A stretch of 64,000 nucleotides of DNA from Heligmosomoides polygyrus polygyrus (Eukaryota > Nematoda > Chromadorea > Rhabditida > Heligmosomidae), in NCBI GenBank assembly GCA_947396885.1, contig OX377204.1, forward strand, positions 27,411,706-27,475,705. The letters run 5' to 3'. Shown here one piece after another: positions 13,325 to 25,100 of the stretch. A program made the position numbers and the translations under genes. Below the pieces are notes generated by a model, which searched no databases, was not told the origin of the DNA, and saw only the letters and a list, made by a program, of their open reading frames with translations. Each line of letters starts with the position of its first letter. The first letter of the stretch is position 1.

Positions 13325-13441
13325 TTACAACCGTTGTACAAATGGCTATGCAACTTCATACTAACCCGAGAAATCCCGTTGAAATAGAATACGTGGCGCA
13401 TATTATGAATGGATTGATTAACGCCGACCTTTATCCTAGTT
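13325..13441 (+). mobile_element. SINE fragment (3' half)
   Basis: Matches the 3' part of the SINE family: AAATCCCGTTGAAATAGAAT, GTGGCGCAT, TGGATTGATTAACGCCG and the CTTTATCCT tail. The tRNA-like head is absent. Confidence 0.65.
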
Positions 13442-14410
13442 CTTGAACTCGTCCCTGTTGAGCTGCAACTCCTGTATGCCAAGCAGCAAATGTTTCACCT
13501 ATTCCGAGCCTCGCCGCAACAAGATCTGCTCCAAAAGAGGTGTTAAGTCGGTAGTAAGCTCTGCAAAAATGACTTTAAGGGCAGTTCTTTAGCTAGGTTT
13601 ATTTCAACCGCCAAGTGACTAGAATGTTGTCAATCTCGCTCACAACTCCAAGGAGATATACTTGCATAACAGGAGCGCATATGTACTTGTTTTCTATAGA
13701 GAGGACATTTTCTCTGAATTTTTCATTCGCTTCTGAAGATCTATTAGAATTTGAACAATTGTTGTGGTGCGTAGGTAACGATGACAAGCAAGTTCGTGAA
13801 GTTCTCCGTTTTTCGTTCTAAAACCGATTTCGTCACATAAGCGCTTACGTGAATCCCAATGAATCTGTGGTTGGAAATTCAAGAAATTGAAAATTTTCTG
13901 TGTGGCGTGTGGCGTTGTTGGAGTTCTGTGTTGTTTTACCTACTATAATAGGTGAATATGGCATGCTTCTCCAATTGTAACGGTAGAAAGAAAGGCAAAC
14001 AAAGGTCTCATGGTCAGAATGATAACATCAATGGCATGGTGGTAGCATACTTTCTTAGCATGTCAGAGATATACAGGCTTTGCCTCCCATTATGACGCCT
14101 TCCCTTAGCATTCTTCTTACTTTTGTTATCAGGAATGTGTGGAACTTCTAGTTCTGTTTACCACGTCTTGGCTTTCGTATGTTCTCTCTTTCTATATGGC
14201 CTTCCGCTTCCTATCTTGTGCGGAACGGAAGGCGAAAAGAGAACGGATTTTGTGTCACGAATTAACTATGACCCAATCCAGGGAACACCATTAACCTCCG
14301 CAGTGAAATTTTTCTGTGCGATACATGAGGTGTACGCGATATGAAGATGCCAGTACAATAATTATCTTAATAGTTGTTAAAACGATGTTTCGTTGCGATC
14401 AAAACTTCTA

Positions 14411-14484
14411 GCGCCAGGCGGGACTCGAACCCGCACCTCCTTCTGACCGGGCGGGAATGCTCTACGCCATTACACCACCGGCGC
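14411..14484 (-). tRNA. tRNA-like gene or pseudogene, anticodon not assignable
   Basis: 74 nt. The acceptor stem GCGCCGG pairs with CTGGCGC (six Watson-Crick pairs and one G-T). The T arm GCGGG-TTCGAGT-CCCGC is perfect and is the B box. The A box TGGTGTAATGG is present. The D stem is weak and no canonical 5-bp/7-nt anticodon arm forms, so I give no isotype. A TTTT follows. Probably a tRNA pseudogene or tRNA-derived element unless the fold is unusual. Confidence 0.5.
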
Positions 14485-14530
14485 TGTTTGATCGAACGCA
14501 ACAGGTGTGGATGTTGTGTTCGATCAAACA

Positions 14531-14604
14531 GCGCCGGTGGTGTAATGGCGTAGAGCATTCCCGCTCGGTTAAAGGGAGGTGCGGGTTCGAGCCCCGCCTT
14601 TCGC
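14531..14604 (+). tRNA. Second tRNA-like unit, inverted twin of the one at 14411-14484
   Basis: Same sequence as its minus-strand twin with a few differences. The T arm (GCGGGTTCGAGCCCCGC) and A box are kept. The acceptor 3' strand is CTTTCGC, which breaks two pairs, so this copy is the more degraded. TTTT follows at 14611. Confidence 0.45.
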
Positions 14605-15177
14605 TACAAGTTTTGATCGCAACAAAACATCGTTGTAACAGCTTACATTCTCGGTACCAGCCAATTGAGGCTTAAAGAAACTAATCTGAATCATTTCTAC
14701 CTTAATAGTATTATACAATAACACAGAAACAAAACACTTGGTATCTAGAAATGCAATAGCTTATCCCTAGCCATCTGTTTGAACAGCAGGTAATATTAAG
14801 TTCACATCTTCTTCCTCGTAGTTGCAGTAGAAAAATTAGGTACCGCCTGCTGTTATAAAATGTTAGCTAAAACGCTAGGTATGGTTACGTTTCTGTTATA
14901 GGCTAGAAGGGCTCATAGAAATTCAAATAAGGATCATTCATATAAAGCCGTATGTGAGTAAAGCCTGACCTGGTCATGTGCATTTGTGGAAATCTAAATA
15001 AACAATCATTTCGTTTTCGTATTTTTTCTAATGTTTTATTTATTTATTTATTTAAAGACGCGAGTTACAGTCACACGCGTAAAACAAATAAAAAGAAAAG
15101 GGTAGGAATGTGCCATAAAGCAACAATTAAAACTCTATTACAGAAACACAGAACCTCAAAACATGCCGTTAATACAT

Positions 15178-18002
15178 CTAACTTTCTATGTGACTACGAG
15201 AAATTAAGGCCTTAAAAACTTGAACAGAGTAACCCAGGAGGCGTTCGTCGTCATTCAGTAATGAATTTAGCTCCTTAATGCTCCTATATGTAAGGAAATT
15301 TGCCCTAACACGCGACCTAGCCATGGGGACTCGCAGCCCGAGATTCCCTCTCACGGTCCTAGTCAGCGGAACACTGAAGAAGTCTATAGGCCTCATTGAC
15401 AGCTTCCCAGAAAGTATTTTAAACATCATCAGAAGATCTGCTTTCCTCCTCCTACTAGAGAGGGAAGGTAGTCCGAGTAGTTTCGATCTCTCAGCACCAC
15501 AGGGGACTTGAGCGTACTTCAGTCCGAAACATCGCATTACTAGTTTACGTGTAGAGCTGTTTTGAACTCCTTCTAGGAAGTCAATGTCTTTCCTCTTGAC
15601 CGGATTAAATACGGTCACTCCACTTTCAACTATGGGACGCACATAAGTCTTGTATGCTCGCAAATATACTTGAGGATCGCTCGTTCGTAGGACTTTAAAT
15701 AAGTTGTAGATCCGGTAATTTGCTTTTTTTACAATATTTTTGTAGTGGCTATCAAAACTTAGGTCATCTGACACTAAGAAACCTAAGTCTCGCACTTGCT
15801 TCACTGGTTCTAAAAATAAACCTCTTAACTTGTATTGCGAGTTCTTACAAATGCTTTTGGAACCAACGATCAGGTAGTTAGCTTTTTCAACCGCTAAGGG
15901 GAGATTCCATTTTTCAGTCCAACCATCAATGTAATCGATTGCTTCTTGAACAGCGCAACGATCCTCGGGTTTTTCAAGTGTTTTATAAATTTTGATATCG
16001 TCCGCATACATCTTTGTGACCACTCCAAATCTGGAAATAGCTTCCGGTAGCTCGAAAGTGTACAATAAGAACAACAAAGGGGATAAGACTCCTCCTTGCG
16101 GAACCCCACTGTGGGCCGAAAATACATTGGAATATTGGTCCAACACACGAACCTGATAAGTTCTACCGACAAGAAAATCCTGTAACCAGTTTATTAACAT
16201 AGGAGGTAGGCCTACTATTTCTAGTTTTTGCAGCAGCTTTTTAGTTAGAACTTTGTCAAAGGCTTTGGCAAAATCGAAGTAAATTATGTCTGTTTGTTTT
16301 TTCAATTCCACAGCTCGAGTCCAGTCGTTTACTGAAGTGAGAACAGCAGTTTCTACAGATCTACCTTTTAAAAAACCAAATTGGGAACCAGACACAATAT
16401 TATTTTTATCGATATGTTTCATAATATGCATCTTCACAATTTTCTCAAATGTCCTTGCAAAAATTGAAGTGATACTTATGGGTCTATAGTTTTTGGGATC
16501 GCTGAAGGGTGCTCTCTTAGGAATTGGTGTGATGTAGGCGTGCTTCCACCTTGAGGGAACTTCACCCCTCATGTAACTAAGATTAAAAATGTGTTCCAAG
16601 GGATAGGCCAAATAGTCAACCAGATTTTTGATAAAATTGAGTGGGACTAGGTCAGGGGTTGTAGAAGTAGATTTAGGCCATTTTTTAAGAATTTTTGCAA
16701 TGTCTTCTTTATAAAACCAGGGTGAGGATTCCATTCTAGGAAAGGAGGCTAAACCGTTGATTTCATCTCCTGACATTCCTGAGCATAGCTCATCCGACTT
16801 GGTAAATACTTTCTGGAACTCTTCGGCTAATAAATTCGCCATATCATTTTGAGAGAACACAGGTTCGTCATTTTCCTTCACTAGGCAGGAATCTTGGTGT
16901 CGTGCTTAGTTCTAGAGTTTATATACCTATAAAAGGCTGTCTTATCACTAGAGCTAACAATTTTCCGCTCAAGATGTGCATTGTACCGAAAAAGAGCTTT
17001 TTCCAACCTCTTATTGACTAGTTTGAATTTGTCCCAGACGTCCTCGTCTCCACTGTTGCATGCTTTACTCCACAACAGCGACCTACGGTGGCTCATTTTT
17101 CTAAGATACATTGGGAGGTTTTTCTCATCTGCCGGAACCTTGCGCATTGGCACATACAATTCGATAACATGATGGAGTATGGCAATAAAGATTTCATACA
17201 GGTCGTTTACAGAATACCCACTGCCGAATATGCCAATCCAATCAATATTTATCAAGTGTTCTTTTATACTGTCGTAGTCCGCAGATTTGAAGTCCTTTAT
17301 TCACAGCGATCCTTTATAAGTGACTTCAATATTCAAATGAAACGTAATCACGGCATGATCGCTGTTGCCAATAGGTGATTCCACCTTTACTTCAGTGACG
17401 AACTTTGGCTTGGTACATAAAACCAGATCAAGTATTGAATTACCTCTAGTGGGCATCTTTACATATTGTTCGAGTTCATGCGCTTCAAAGGCATCGTAAA
17501 AGATTCTTGATAACGCACCAATGTTTTGGCACATCAGATCCGGAAAATCCCCTAACCCCAAGTTCGTCATGGTTCCGGTTGAGAAGTCGCTTATAGCTTT
17601 GAGTAATTGCCTGGATCCACTTAAACTGCAACTAGGGGCTCTATACACACCTATGATACGGAAGGGTGCCGAAGTGTTTACAATATCGCAGACCAAAATC
17701 TCATAAGAGTCTTTGACAGATTCCTGAAAAATTACGTTGTACGAGAAGTGTTTCTTAAGAAGCAGCATGATGCCTCCTCCCTTTTTATGACTTCTGTCGC
17801 ACCTAATACCGGCATATTGACTGCTGGCTATTCCCAGTAGAGGAGTTAGCTCGTTCTGCGAGTTCAACCATGTCTCAGTTAAAGCAAAAAGATCATAATT
17901 GTCAAGGCAAAGATTCATTACAACGGAGCTACTATTTTTGGCGAGCGATCGAATATTAGTTAACGCACACGATATTCTGGAAGTTCGCGTGTGACGACTC
18001 AT
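15178..18002 (-). pseudogene. LINE ORF2: AP endonuclease plus reverse transcriptase, two lesions
   Basis: Starts at ATG 18002-18000. The endonuclease (to 17301) shows LTNIRSL, LTETWL, YRAPS and the catalytic SDH (GNSDHAVI); the usual GDFN is GDFP here. A single in-frame TGA at 17303-17301 interrupts it, and the same frame continues (IKDFKSADYDSI) to a TAG at 16883-16881. There one missing base shifts the reading into a 567-codon RT frame. The RT has YRPIS, FDFAKAFD, GVPQGGVLSPLLF and catalytic YADD, and ends HIES at 15178. The element is one nonsense change and one 1-bp deletion away from intact. Confidence 0.88.
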
Positions 18003-18847
18003 CAGTTTCCCGAGAAACTGCTGAGCCTAGAGGAAGCAACAGTGGTGTTCAGGTTGGTGGAGGGTCCCGGTGACCGTGCACCACCGAACGCAGAAATTGC
18101 TTCGCCAGTGTCATGATGCACCGATCCACCACCACCTGGCCGACCCGCTGACCTGCGCTGTCTCTCCTCAAATGGGAGGGAGGCCCGCAAGAAGATACCT
18201 CCGTTTGGAGGAAAGAAGCGCAAATAAGGGGCCCGCTTTACCGCTTGCTTTTGAAATTTGCTTGCCGGAAGTACAGCTTTAATTAGCCTCGGGCGTCTCT
18301 GATCAAGTTTTCCCATACGGTAAACAGTTGTAGCTCTACATTCTACATTTAAATAGTCGAGTAAATGATTCACACATGCATAGTCATGAGCTACCCTTTG
18401 AGCAGCTGTAGGGGCTAGAGACTCAGGAACACATTCCAGTACAATTGACCGAGACATTTCACGATCTTCCATGACAGATACCGCTGGGCTGGAAATTACA
18501 ACACTATCCTTATCAGATGATTTCGAACTTTCCAAGGCATCAATTTTTTGCTTTAATAGAAAATTTTCTCGCCTTAGCAAGCGTAGCTCCGCGACCAGTT
18601 CGGCGTTTCGCTGATTTGCATCCTTGACCTCTCCCATGGTTTCCATCAGCACGTCGAGCACCAACTTCAGATACTTCGGGGCACGACCATTGTTAATCAG
18701 AGCTTGTAGTCGGCCCACCGTGCTTCGTTCGCTGCCAGCCGTCGCAACATCTGGAGGCCTTGTCGTGGAACCTTCAGCTGCAAGAGGCATGCCCGCAGCA
18801 GGAGTCGCCATGATCATCGATACTTTCGGCCAAGAAATCAATAGCAA
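18002..18847 (-). CDS. LINE ORF1, coiled-coil RNA-binding-type protein
   Basis: 281 codons when read from 18847; MIMATPAAG inside it may be the true start. A leucine/lysine-rich coiled coil lies around residues 85-125 (LRLLRRENFLLKQKIDALE). It is followed by a segment resembling the ORF1 nucleic-acid-binding fold of CR1-type elements, with YRMGKLDQRRPRLIKAVLP and GGIFLRASLPFEERQRR. In the family this protein packages LINE RNA. The ORF is intact. Its stop overlaps the ORF2 start as TGATG (18004-18000), which suggests coupled re-initiation. A second open frame at 19178-18774 overlaps the 5' side and may be leader sequence. Confidence 0.75.
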   Translation of the reverse strand: MLLISWPKVSMIMATPAAGMPLAAEGSTTRPPDVATAGSERSTVGRLQALINNGRAPKYLKLVLDVLMETMGEVKDANQRNAELVAELRLLRRENFLLKQKIDALESSKSSDKDSVVISSPAVSVMEDREMSRSIVLECVPESLAPTAAQRVAHDYACVNHLLDYLNVECRATTVYRMGKLDQRRPRLIKAVLPASKFQKQAVKRAPYLRFFPPNGGIFLRASLPFEERQRRSAGRPGGGGSVHHDTGEAISAFGGARSPGPSTNLNTTVASSRLSSFSGN

Positions 18848-19186
18848 TACCTCTTAGAGTGGCAAATTCGACAATAACAGATTTTTTTGTCTCCTTGCCA
18901 CTAGAGACGACACGACGGGCTTTTTGACAAGCAATGAGAAGCTCCTGGCACAGAACAAGTCGTCGAATAAGTACGAAACAACGGTCGAGAATCAGTGCGA
19001 TAGAGCTGACCGGAAACACAGCCGCACGGGAACTGTCCACGCGTGCGAGTGCATTTATCATCTTTTTTGAAGGATATTCTACATAAGCGGTGGCAGCTCT
19101 TGAAGTGCAACCTCCCATATTCTTCTCCATCCTCCCGAAGGGATTAGGTGACTCTATTGTAGAAGATAAGTTAAGCATCTGGCCAC

Positions 19187-19199
19187 TTTTCAGCTGCTG
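19187..19199 (+). promoter_or_regulatory. Acceptor TTTTCAG just before the transporter start
   Basis: TTTTCAG (19187-19193) is followed after six bases by ATG 19200. This is the typical nematode layout of a spliced-leader trans-splice site with a very short 5' UTR. It could instead be a cis acceptor for an upstream non-coding exon. Confidence 0.55.
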
Positions 19200-22100
19200 A
19201 TGGGTCTAGCTGGTGAGCGCTCTCGGATCCTTCCACAGCCAGAACTCGGCGACACCACTTGCGGCTCGAAGAGGTACCGTGTCTACTCGGCCCGGTGGTT
19301 GGTGCTCGCCGTATGCTGTCTCCTAGCTCTGTCAAACTCCATGGTAGGTCTTGATCTTGTGTTGCTGTTTCCTTCACAGAGTTTCACCATATTTTATCAT
19401 GTGCTCCTCTTTTTTCGAAGAGGCAGTACAATTAAGATCCGTTTAAGATAGAGACCAAGCAAAGCTATGGTACATGTCGCTAAGACACACAGCATTGGGG
19501 TAGGAACGTGCCGGCCAATCATAACCCAGCGCAGCACTGATCGCGCCCATCCCAAGTGATCTCTCTAAATGGAACACCCAATCGATGCGGCCTGATTGGA
19601 AGGCTTGCTCCCACCTCCAGTGCCGTGCGTGTTTGCGACATGTACCCAGGTGGCTACACTGATTACCAGGCGTGGGTACGGGGCTGTGTTTGGCTATGAT
19701 TGGCTGGTACTTTATAGAGTTTTCCTCTTTTCTGCGCTTCTTTATTTTTGTGTTGCACCACATTCTATTTACTTATTTCCTATCTTTTCTTTTTTGATCT
19801 TTCCTTTCTCCTTTCATACGCTTGCTTATTTTGTTTAATTTTGACGCATAAGATACACTGAAGATTTTCCCGCATTGCGCAATATTTTGAATATAGATAT
19901 CGATTTAGAAATGAATTCCATATAACTTTACCTATAAAGCTCAATCCTGATTTTTCAGCTCTGGCTCAGCTTCATCACGCTATCAGAGCAGACAGCCGAG
20001 TTCTACTGCAGAGCGACGGAGTGTTCGGCGGCTTTTTTGACTAATCAAATATTTCAGGTAAGTGCAACGTGATTAGAATCGGGAAGCATTACAGCTCAGT
20101 TAGCGTCGCTCTGAAAACATTGTCTGCTTTCGCCGAATAGGACGCTTAAGGATTTGCTCAACAGATGATAAACGAGCCCTCGCGGCCAGTCTTGAGCTTT
20201 AAAAGTGACTATAAAAGCATAAAAAGATGAAGGATTGCCTGGTGTCTCTTGAAGTTGTCGCCCATATTTTTTCGAACCGATTATGTTTTCCGCTTCGCTC
20301 TGTAGTGGGGGATTATACACCACGTCCTGGTGTGACTTGTTGGAAACTATTCTTTTTATTCCGTTGTAACAATTGCAGAGAAAAGAAGAAAATCGTGGAG
20401 TCATGTTGTGCAACATGAAATTTTTAGCTTGAAATTCAACGCTTGCGTATTTGAGACATGCTTATCTGAAACACGCATATTCACAAGAATGTGTTTTTCG
20501 TTGCAGTTAGTCGCTGTGGTCACCGGCATTGGTGGCATGTACATCACTGACAACTATGGGATACGCCTATCGGTTTGTTCGCTTTCTTACATTGTACAAT
20601 AGGACGCGTGCTTCACTTTCGAGACGCCTCTTCTATTTCATTTCCAGTAGTTCAAGAGGTCTATATTAACTGGAGTTCCAATCACGTTCAAATATCGCTT
20701 TCTAACCATCGAATGTTGAAAAATTTGAGGCAGGAGAAGGCTGGAGAATGCTAGCTCGGCGAAACGTTGGAGTCTTTCTGCAGTGTCTGTGTCCCGCTTA
20801 AATGTTGCGGTTTTTCATTTAGAACGCCTCTCTAGGGAACAAATGAGATCGACTACGCACCGCGGCAACACACCGTCTAATTCGTCCTTTTTCTGTATTG
20901 TGCTCCCTCAATCGTTTGTCCTCCGGTGACATATAACCAGCTTTCTGCCAATGGAAATCCTCTGGATTTGTTACACATTTTGGCACGCGCTAAGCACGAA
21001 TACAACTGTTTCTCACTTCTCCTAGAAAATCTTTAACCAGAACTCCCATTGATCATCAAAACACACGAGCTGGCTCAAACAATGTCTCAATTTGTCTCTT
21101 TTACGTGCCAGAGTGGTCCAGTGGACTGCCTCCGCGCAAGGGACGCGTTTGGCGTTTTTCTTTAGCTTATCGGGTTTCCATTTTTACACTTTTTGAATAA
21201 AAATTATAAAAATTTTAGAAAGATGCTAATATTGTGTTGAATAACGCATGTTTTCTAAATGCTTTTTTTTGCAGGCTAATTCTGCTGACATTATAGTAAC
21301 TATTCTTAACACTATAATAATTCATGTATTATTGTAAACTCGGTTACTGCTCCTCTGATGTGGATGCCTGGGCCATAATGTTTTCTCAGAGTAACGCAAA
21401 TTTTTGCCAAATGTTTAAGGACATATAAGAAGACGTCGAAACAACAAGTTCTTCAAATTTCTTTGTTTCTTAGATATCGAAGGAAGTGAGACTGCAGCAT
21501 AAAACACCCAAAACACTAATAAGAAATATCCGGAAAAGCACAATTGATTTGTGGTTTTCAGAAATTCTATGCTTGACAGTCTGATCTTAAAAGTGGGACA
21601 AGTGAGAAATAAATATTTCAATGGGCTACCGTCACGCAAGGTGTTTTTTGCATATTATTGAGCTGTGAGAGAGGCGCTAGAATGGTTCGAGGCCAAACTT
21701 CTAGGTTTCAGGATAAAGCATGACTGCTCTTCGAGCCTACCCGAACTCATTCTTTGTCTGTTGCTATCTTTTCAATTTTAGAGCATAAAGCCTGCTTTTA
21801 TGAACTTAATTCACTAGATTCGGGAGATATTTCCTTGAAGAAGGTATGCACCAGGCTGTCCAGTAATTCCTGTCCGAAAATTTTCAAAATTCTACAATTT
21901 TCCTTAGAAGTGTTATAATATCAGGCAAGTGTAAAAACCTTCTAGAAGGTTCTCCAGAGTTCCACGCTAGGGGTATATAAGGCGCAGTCGCCGCGCTAGC
22001 TACCAGTACAAGCTAAAATGAACCAGGGTCGAATTCGTACCTTCGTGTACTACGAGTGGCTGCTGGGCAACGACACGGGCACCGCGGTCGCCAACATCTG

Positions 22101-25100
22101 CAGATCGTGCAAGGTGGATGTAGTGTCGCAACGCACAGTCTGGCGCTGGTTCAATCGTTTCGAGAGCGGCGACACGAGCCTCGAGGACAGGAACACCCGC
22201 TGAAGATCATGCTCTGCTGCTGGTGGGACGCCAAGGGCATGCTGTACTTCGAGCTGCTCCCGCAAGGCAGAACGGTCACCGCCTCCATCTACACCGATCA
22301 GCTCGAGAAACTAGCCGTCGCCATCCGAGAAAAGCGTCCCCGACGGGCCTCGGTCCACCTGCTGCACGACAACGCGCGCACCCACGTGGCGAAGGAGACC
22401 CAGCAGAAGTAGGCGACGCTCGGCTGGGAGACGGTTGCCCATCCGCCGTGTTCCCCGGACCTCGCCCCCTCCGACTACCACTTGCTCCGCCCGCTGAAGC
22501 ATCATTTGGCCGGAAGAAAATTCAGCAACTACGACAATCTCAAATCCGACATCGCGGACTTCTTCGAGTCGCAGCCCCCGGAGTTCTGGGCGAAGGGCAT
22601 CGGCGACCTGCCCAATCGATGGGCCACTGTTGTGGATAACTGTGGTGATTATATTGTTGATTAGACTTGTTTTTCAATAAAGTTGAAAAATAAAAATGAT
22701 GAAATTTTCGGACAAGATTTATTGGACAGCCTGGTAATGCCGGAAATGCTCAGCGCATCCTTGAGAACTTTTGAGAGATGTTGTATGCTAGTGTTGAAGC
22801 TAAGGGCGGCCATTATGTATACTGTAGATGAGGTCGTAGGTGGTGTTTTTACCTTAAACAGAGGTAGAAATTTCTCATTCGAGGTGTTTCCTTCCTTTTT
22901 TGCGTCACACTCCATGTGGACCACTCTGTATTTTACACAAAAATAGGATGTATGCAATACTAAACAGGAACCTCGAGAAAGCTAAATAGTAGTTTAATGC
23001 AGTTAAGTACACTCACACCAGAGAAGAATAGCTGTTGATGTGAGTAGTCGGTCGCTGGATTGATGACTAAAATTTAGCGCCTTATCTGCTTCAGATAATG
23101 TGCGGCACAACGCTGAACTTCGTCGGATCACTGGTCAGGGTCGTCTCTTCAGTTCCACTAATCGACAACACAGTTACGCGGCAGGCACTACTTCATATAG
23201 GTCTTGCTCTTCACTTCTTCGTTTCTCATACAAATTTTAACAACATTTATGTATTTCTTATAATTTGTGTGCGGAGAGCCACGCAGAAAAGCATTTCAAG
23301 TACCTACGGTTAACAAATAGCATTTGAAACAACAAGGAATTAAATAATTTGAAATCATCAAAATGGAGTATTCTGAGAAGCGTACTGAAGATACCTTTCA
23401 ACGAGCCTTTTGCCCTGCCTCAAAGAGCTAGTTAGAACGTTTTTCTCTGTGAACGTCAAAAACTCGGTTCCTGCTCAATTATTAAAGAAATATTAACTTA
23501 CATTACTTTTTGCTCTTTGGATTCTGATCTTCCACTGGACACCTCGTGTGTTAGAAGAAGAAACGGAATAGAAATTCTGAGCTGAAATGCCTAGCATGCC
23601 AGTTGTCATTAATGTCCAAGTTCGACGTTCTTGAAAAGTGGGTATTTTTTAAGCAGACGGTTTCTTAGCGCTGGTGGGATATCGATGAGTAACTCGGTGC
23701 AGATGAGGTCTCTCTTCTTAGCACTTTTAAGAGCATGTTGTTCGGGTAAGGGTAGACGTGACGTTTCTGACCCAATGGACTTTGCAGAACCAAACATGAC
23801 GAGCTTCTTTCACACCTTGAAAAAGGCAAGTTCGTCGAAACGTCGGTCGCAATAAAGAATTTATACCAAACCTGGCAGGCCAAGAAGAGCAAAACATACC
23901 GGTTATCTACCAGTATATAACTGAGCTAATTGCCCGGCTGTAGATAATGAGTCACACGCAGGTTAGAAACTGCTGCAGCAGAGGAAGCGCAGTCTCTTCC
24001 TGCTTGACACGGCGGCATTTGCATGCGTTTCTAAGCGTCCTCATTCCGAATACGTGTCACCGACGTCTGCCGTGAGCATGGGAGGACCACTAAGGGGGTG
24101 GTGGTGAAGGAAAGTAAAGTGGAACCTCTATGGTGGACGAGGAGAGTGACCAGGAAGGAAAGGAAGAATCTGGAGGAGGGGCCAGGACGGGGAAGCCAGC
24201 AAGAAGAGACCAGTAAGGGGTCAATAGTGGATACAAAGAAGTGGGCTAGGAGTTGGGACAGTGAAGGCGGGGGACTAGAGAGGGGGAGGGAAGACCAGTA
24301 AAGGCGAACCAACAATTAGATCCAGTAAGAAGAAACGGGTGAGGGAGAACCTGGCGTCCGGGTTCGGAAAGCTTGTCAGCGATATCCGGAAACACAATCT
24401 TGGACGAGAACGGTTGCGGAGGAGCAACCTGAGGGCAGAAGTACTGCGCCGCACAAACCAATTGCGTTACTCCGGAAAGAACGTCTGCGATGAAGGTGCC
24501 GAAGTGGCGAACGGCTCGATGCCGGTAAAGTACGCGGCAGATTCTTGATGTTGACGAATTTTAAGTTTTACAAAAACTACTTTTCGTTGGTCAGTGGTGT
24601 TGCAAAGTTGCGCGAAGCGTGCAGGTGCGAGACACATAGTTTATATGATGACAAGATCATGCCTTCTTTTGCTGTGTACCAGTGTAGGCAGGTTATAGGT
24701 TTGCATGTGTGAAAATGCAAATTTTATTCTTGGTGGTTTTTCCTTGCAGAGCTTTCCGGGCGTTTCGTATTCTTGTGATTAGTAAACATGTACTTTTCAA
24801 GCTGTAAGCGCATCAATCACGGAACCAATAGTCCACAAGAATGTTGTGGCGGCAAGATGGTATCCTGTGCCACTGTTATGTACTGTATGAATGAGTTTGA
24901 AATGAAGGCACAGAATTTGCTTAGAGCCTTCGTTATGTCTGAAGTTCGATGTAACCATTCCAAGCATCCAGTTTCAGATATCAAGCATTATCCCAAAACA
25001 AGAAGCGCTTCAGTCTTTGCCTTTTGTTTTTACAGAAATATCTCCACAATTTTAGAAATACTCTAAGGTTGTGCGATCAAAGAGCTATGATAGCTGCGCA

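Larger units (their letters stand above)
14382..14631. repeat. Near-perfect palindrome holding two head-to-head tRNA-like genes
   Basis: Arms of about 120 bp (14382-14503 and 14512-14631) surround an 8-nt centre. Each arm holds a tRNA-like unit, and the 5' ends of the two units face the centre. Both units are followed within seven bases by TTTT, the pol III stop (14401-14404 for minus, 14611-14614 for plus). The structure would extrude as a long hairpin. It could be a small inverted-repeat transposon that captured a tRNA gene, or an inverted duplication of one. Confidence 0.8.
15035..18860 (-). mobile_element. Nearly complete CR1-like LINE
   Basis: Minus-strand non-LTR element with ORF1, ORF2 (endonuclease plus RT), a 3' untranslated stretch (15178 down to about 15055) and a tail of repeated TAAA units (TTTA on plus, 15035-15054). 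Only two ORF2 lesions were seen, so this is a recent insertion compared with the mariners. Its 5' end lies within about 350 bp of the first coding exon of the plus-strand transporter gene, head to head. The exact 5' boundary and target duplication were not found. Confidence 0.88.

Noticed and set aside
15278..15511. Plus-strand ORF inside the LINE
   Set aside because: It is a shadow of the LINE reverse transcriptase on the minus strand.
21104..21155. tRNA-like 5' half (GTGGTCCAGTGG A box, GCCAGAG..GTTTGGC)
   Set aside because: There is no B box or T arm downstream, so it cannot be called a tRNA gene.
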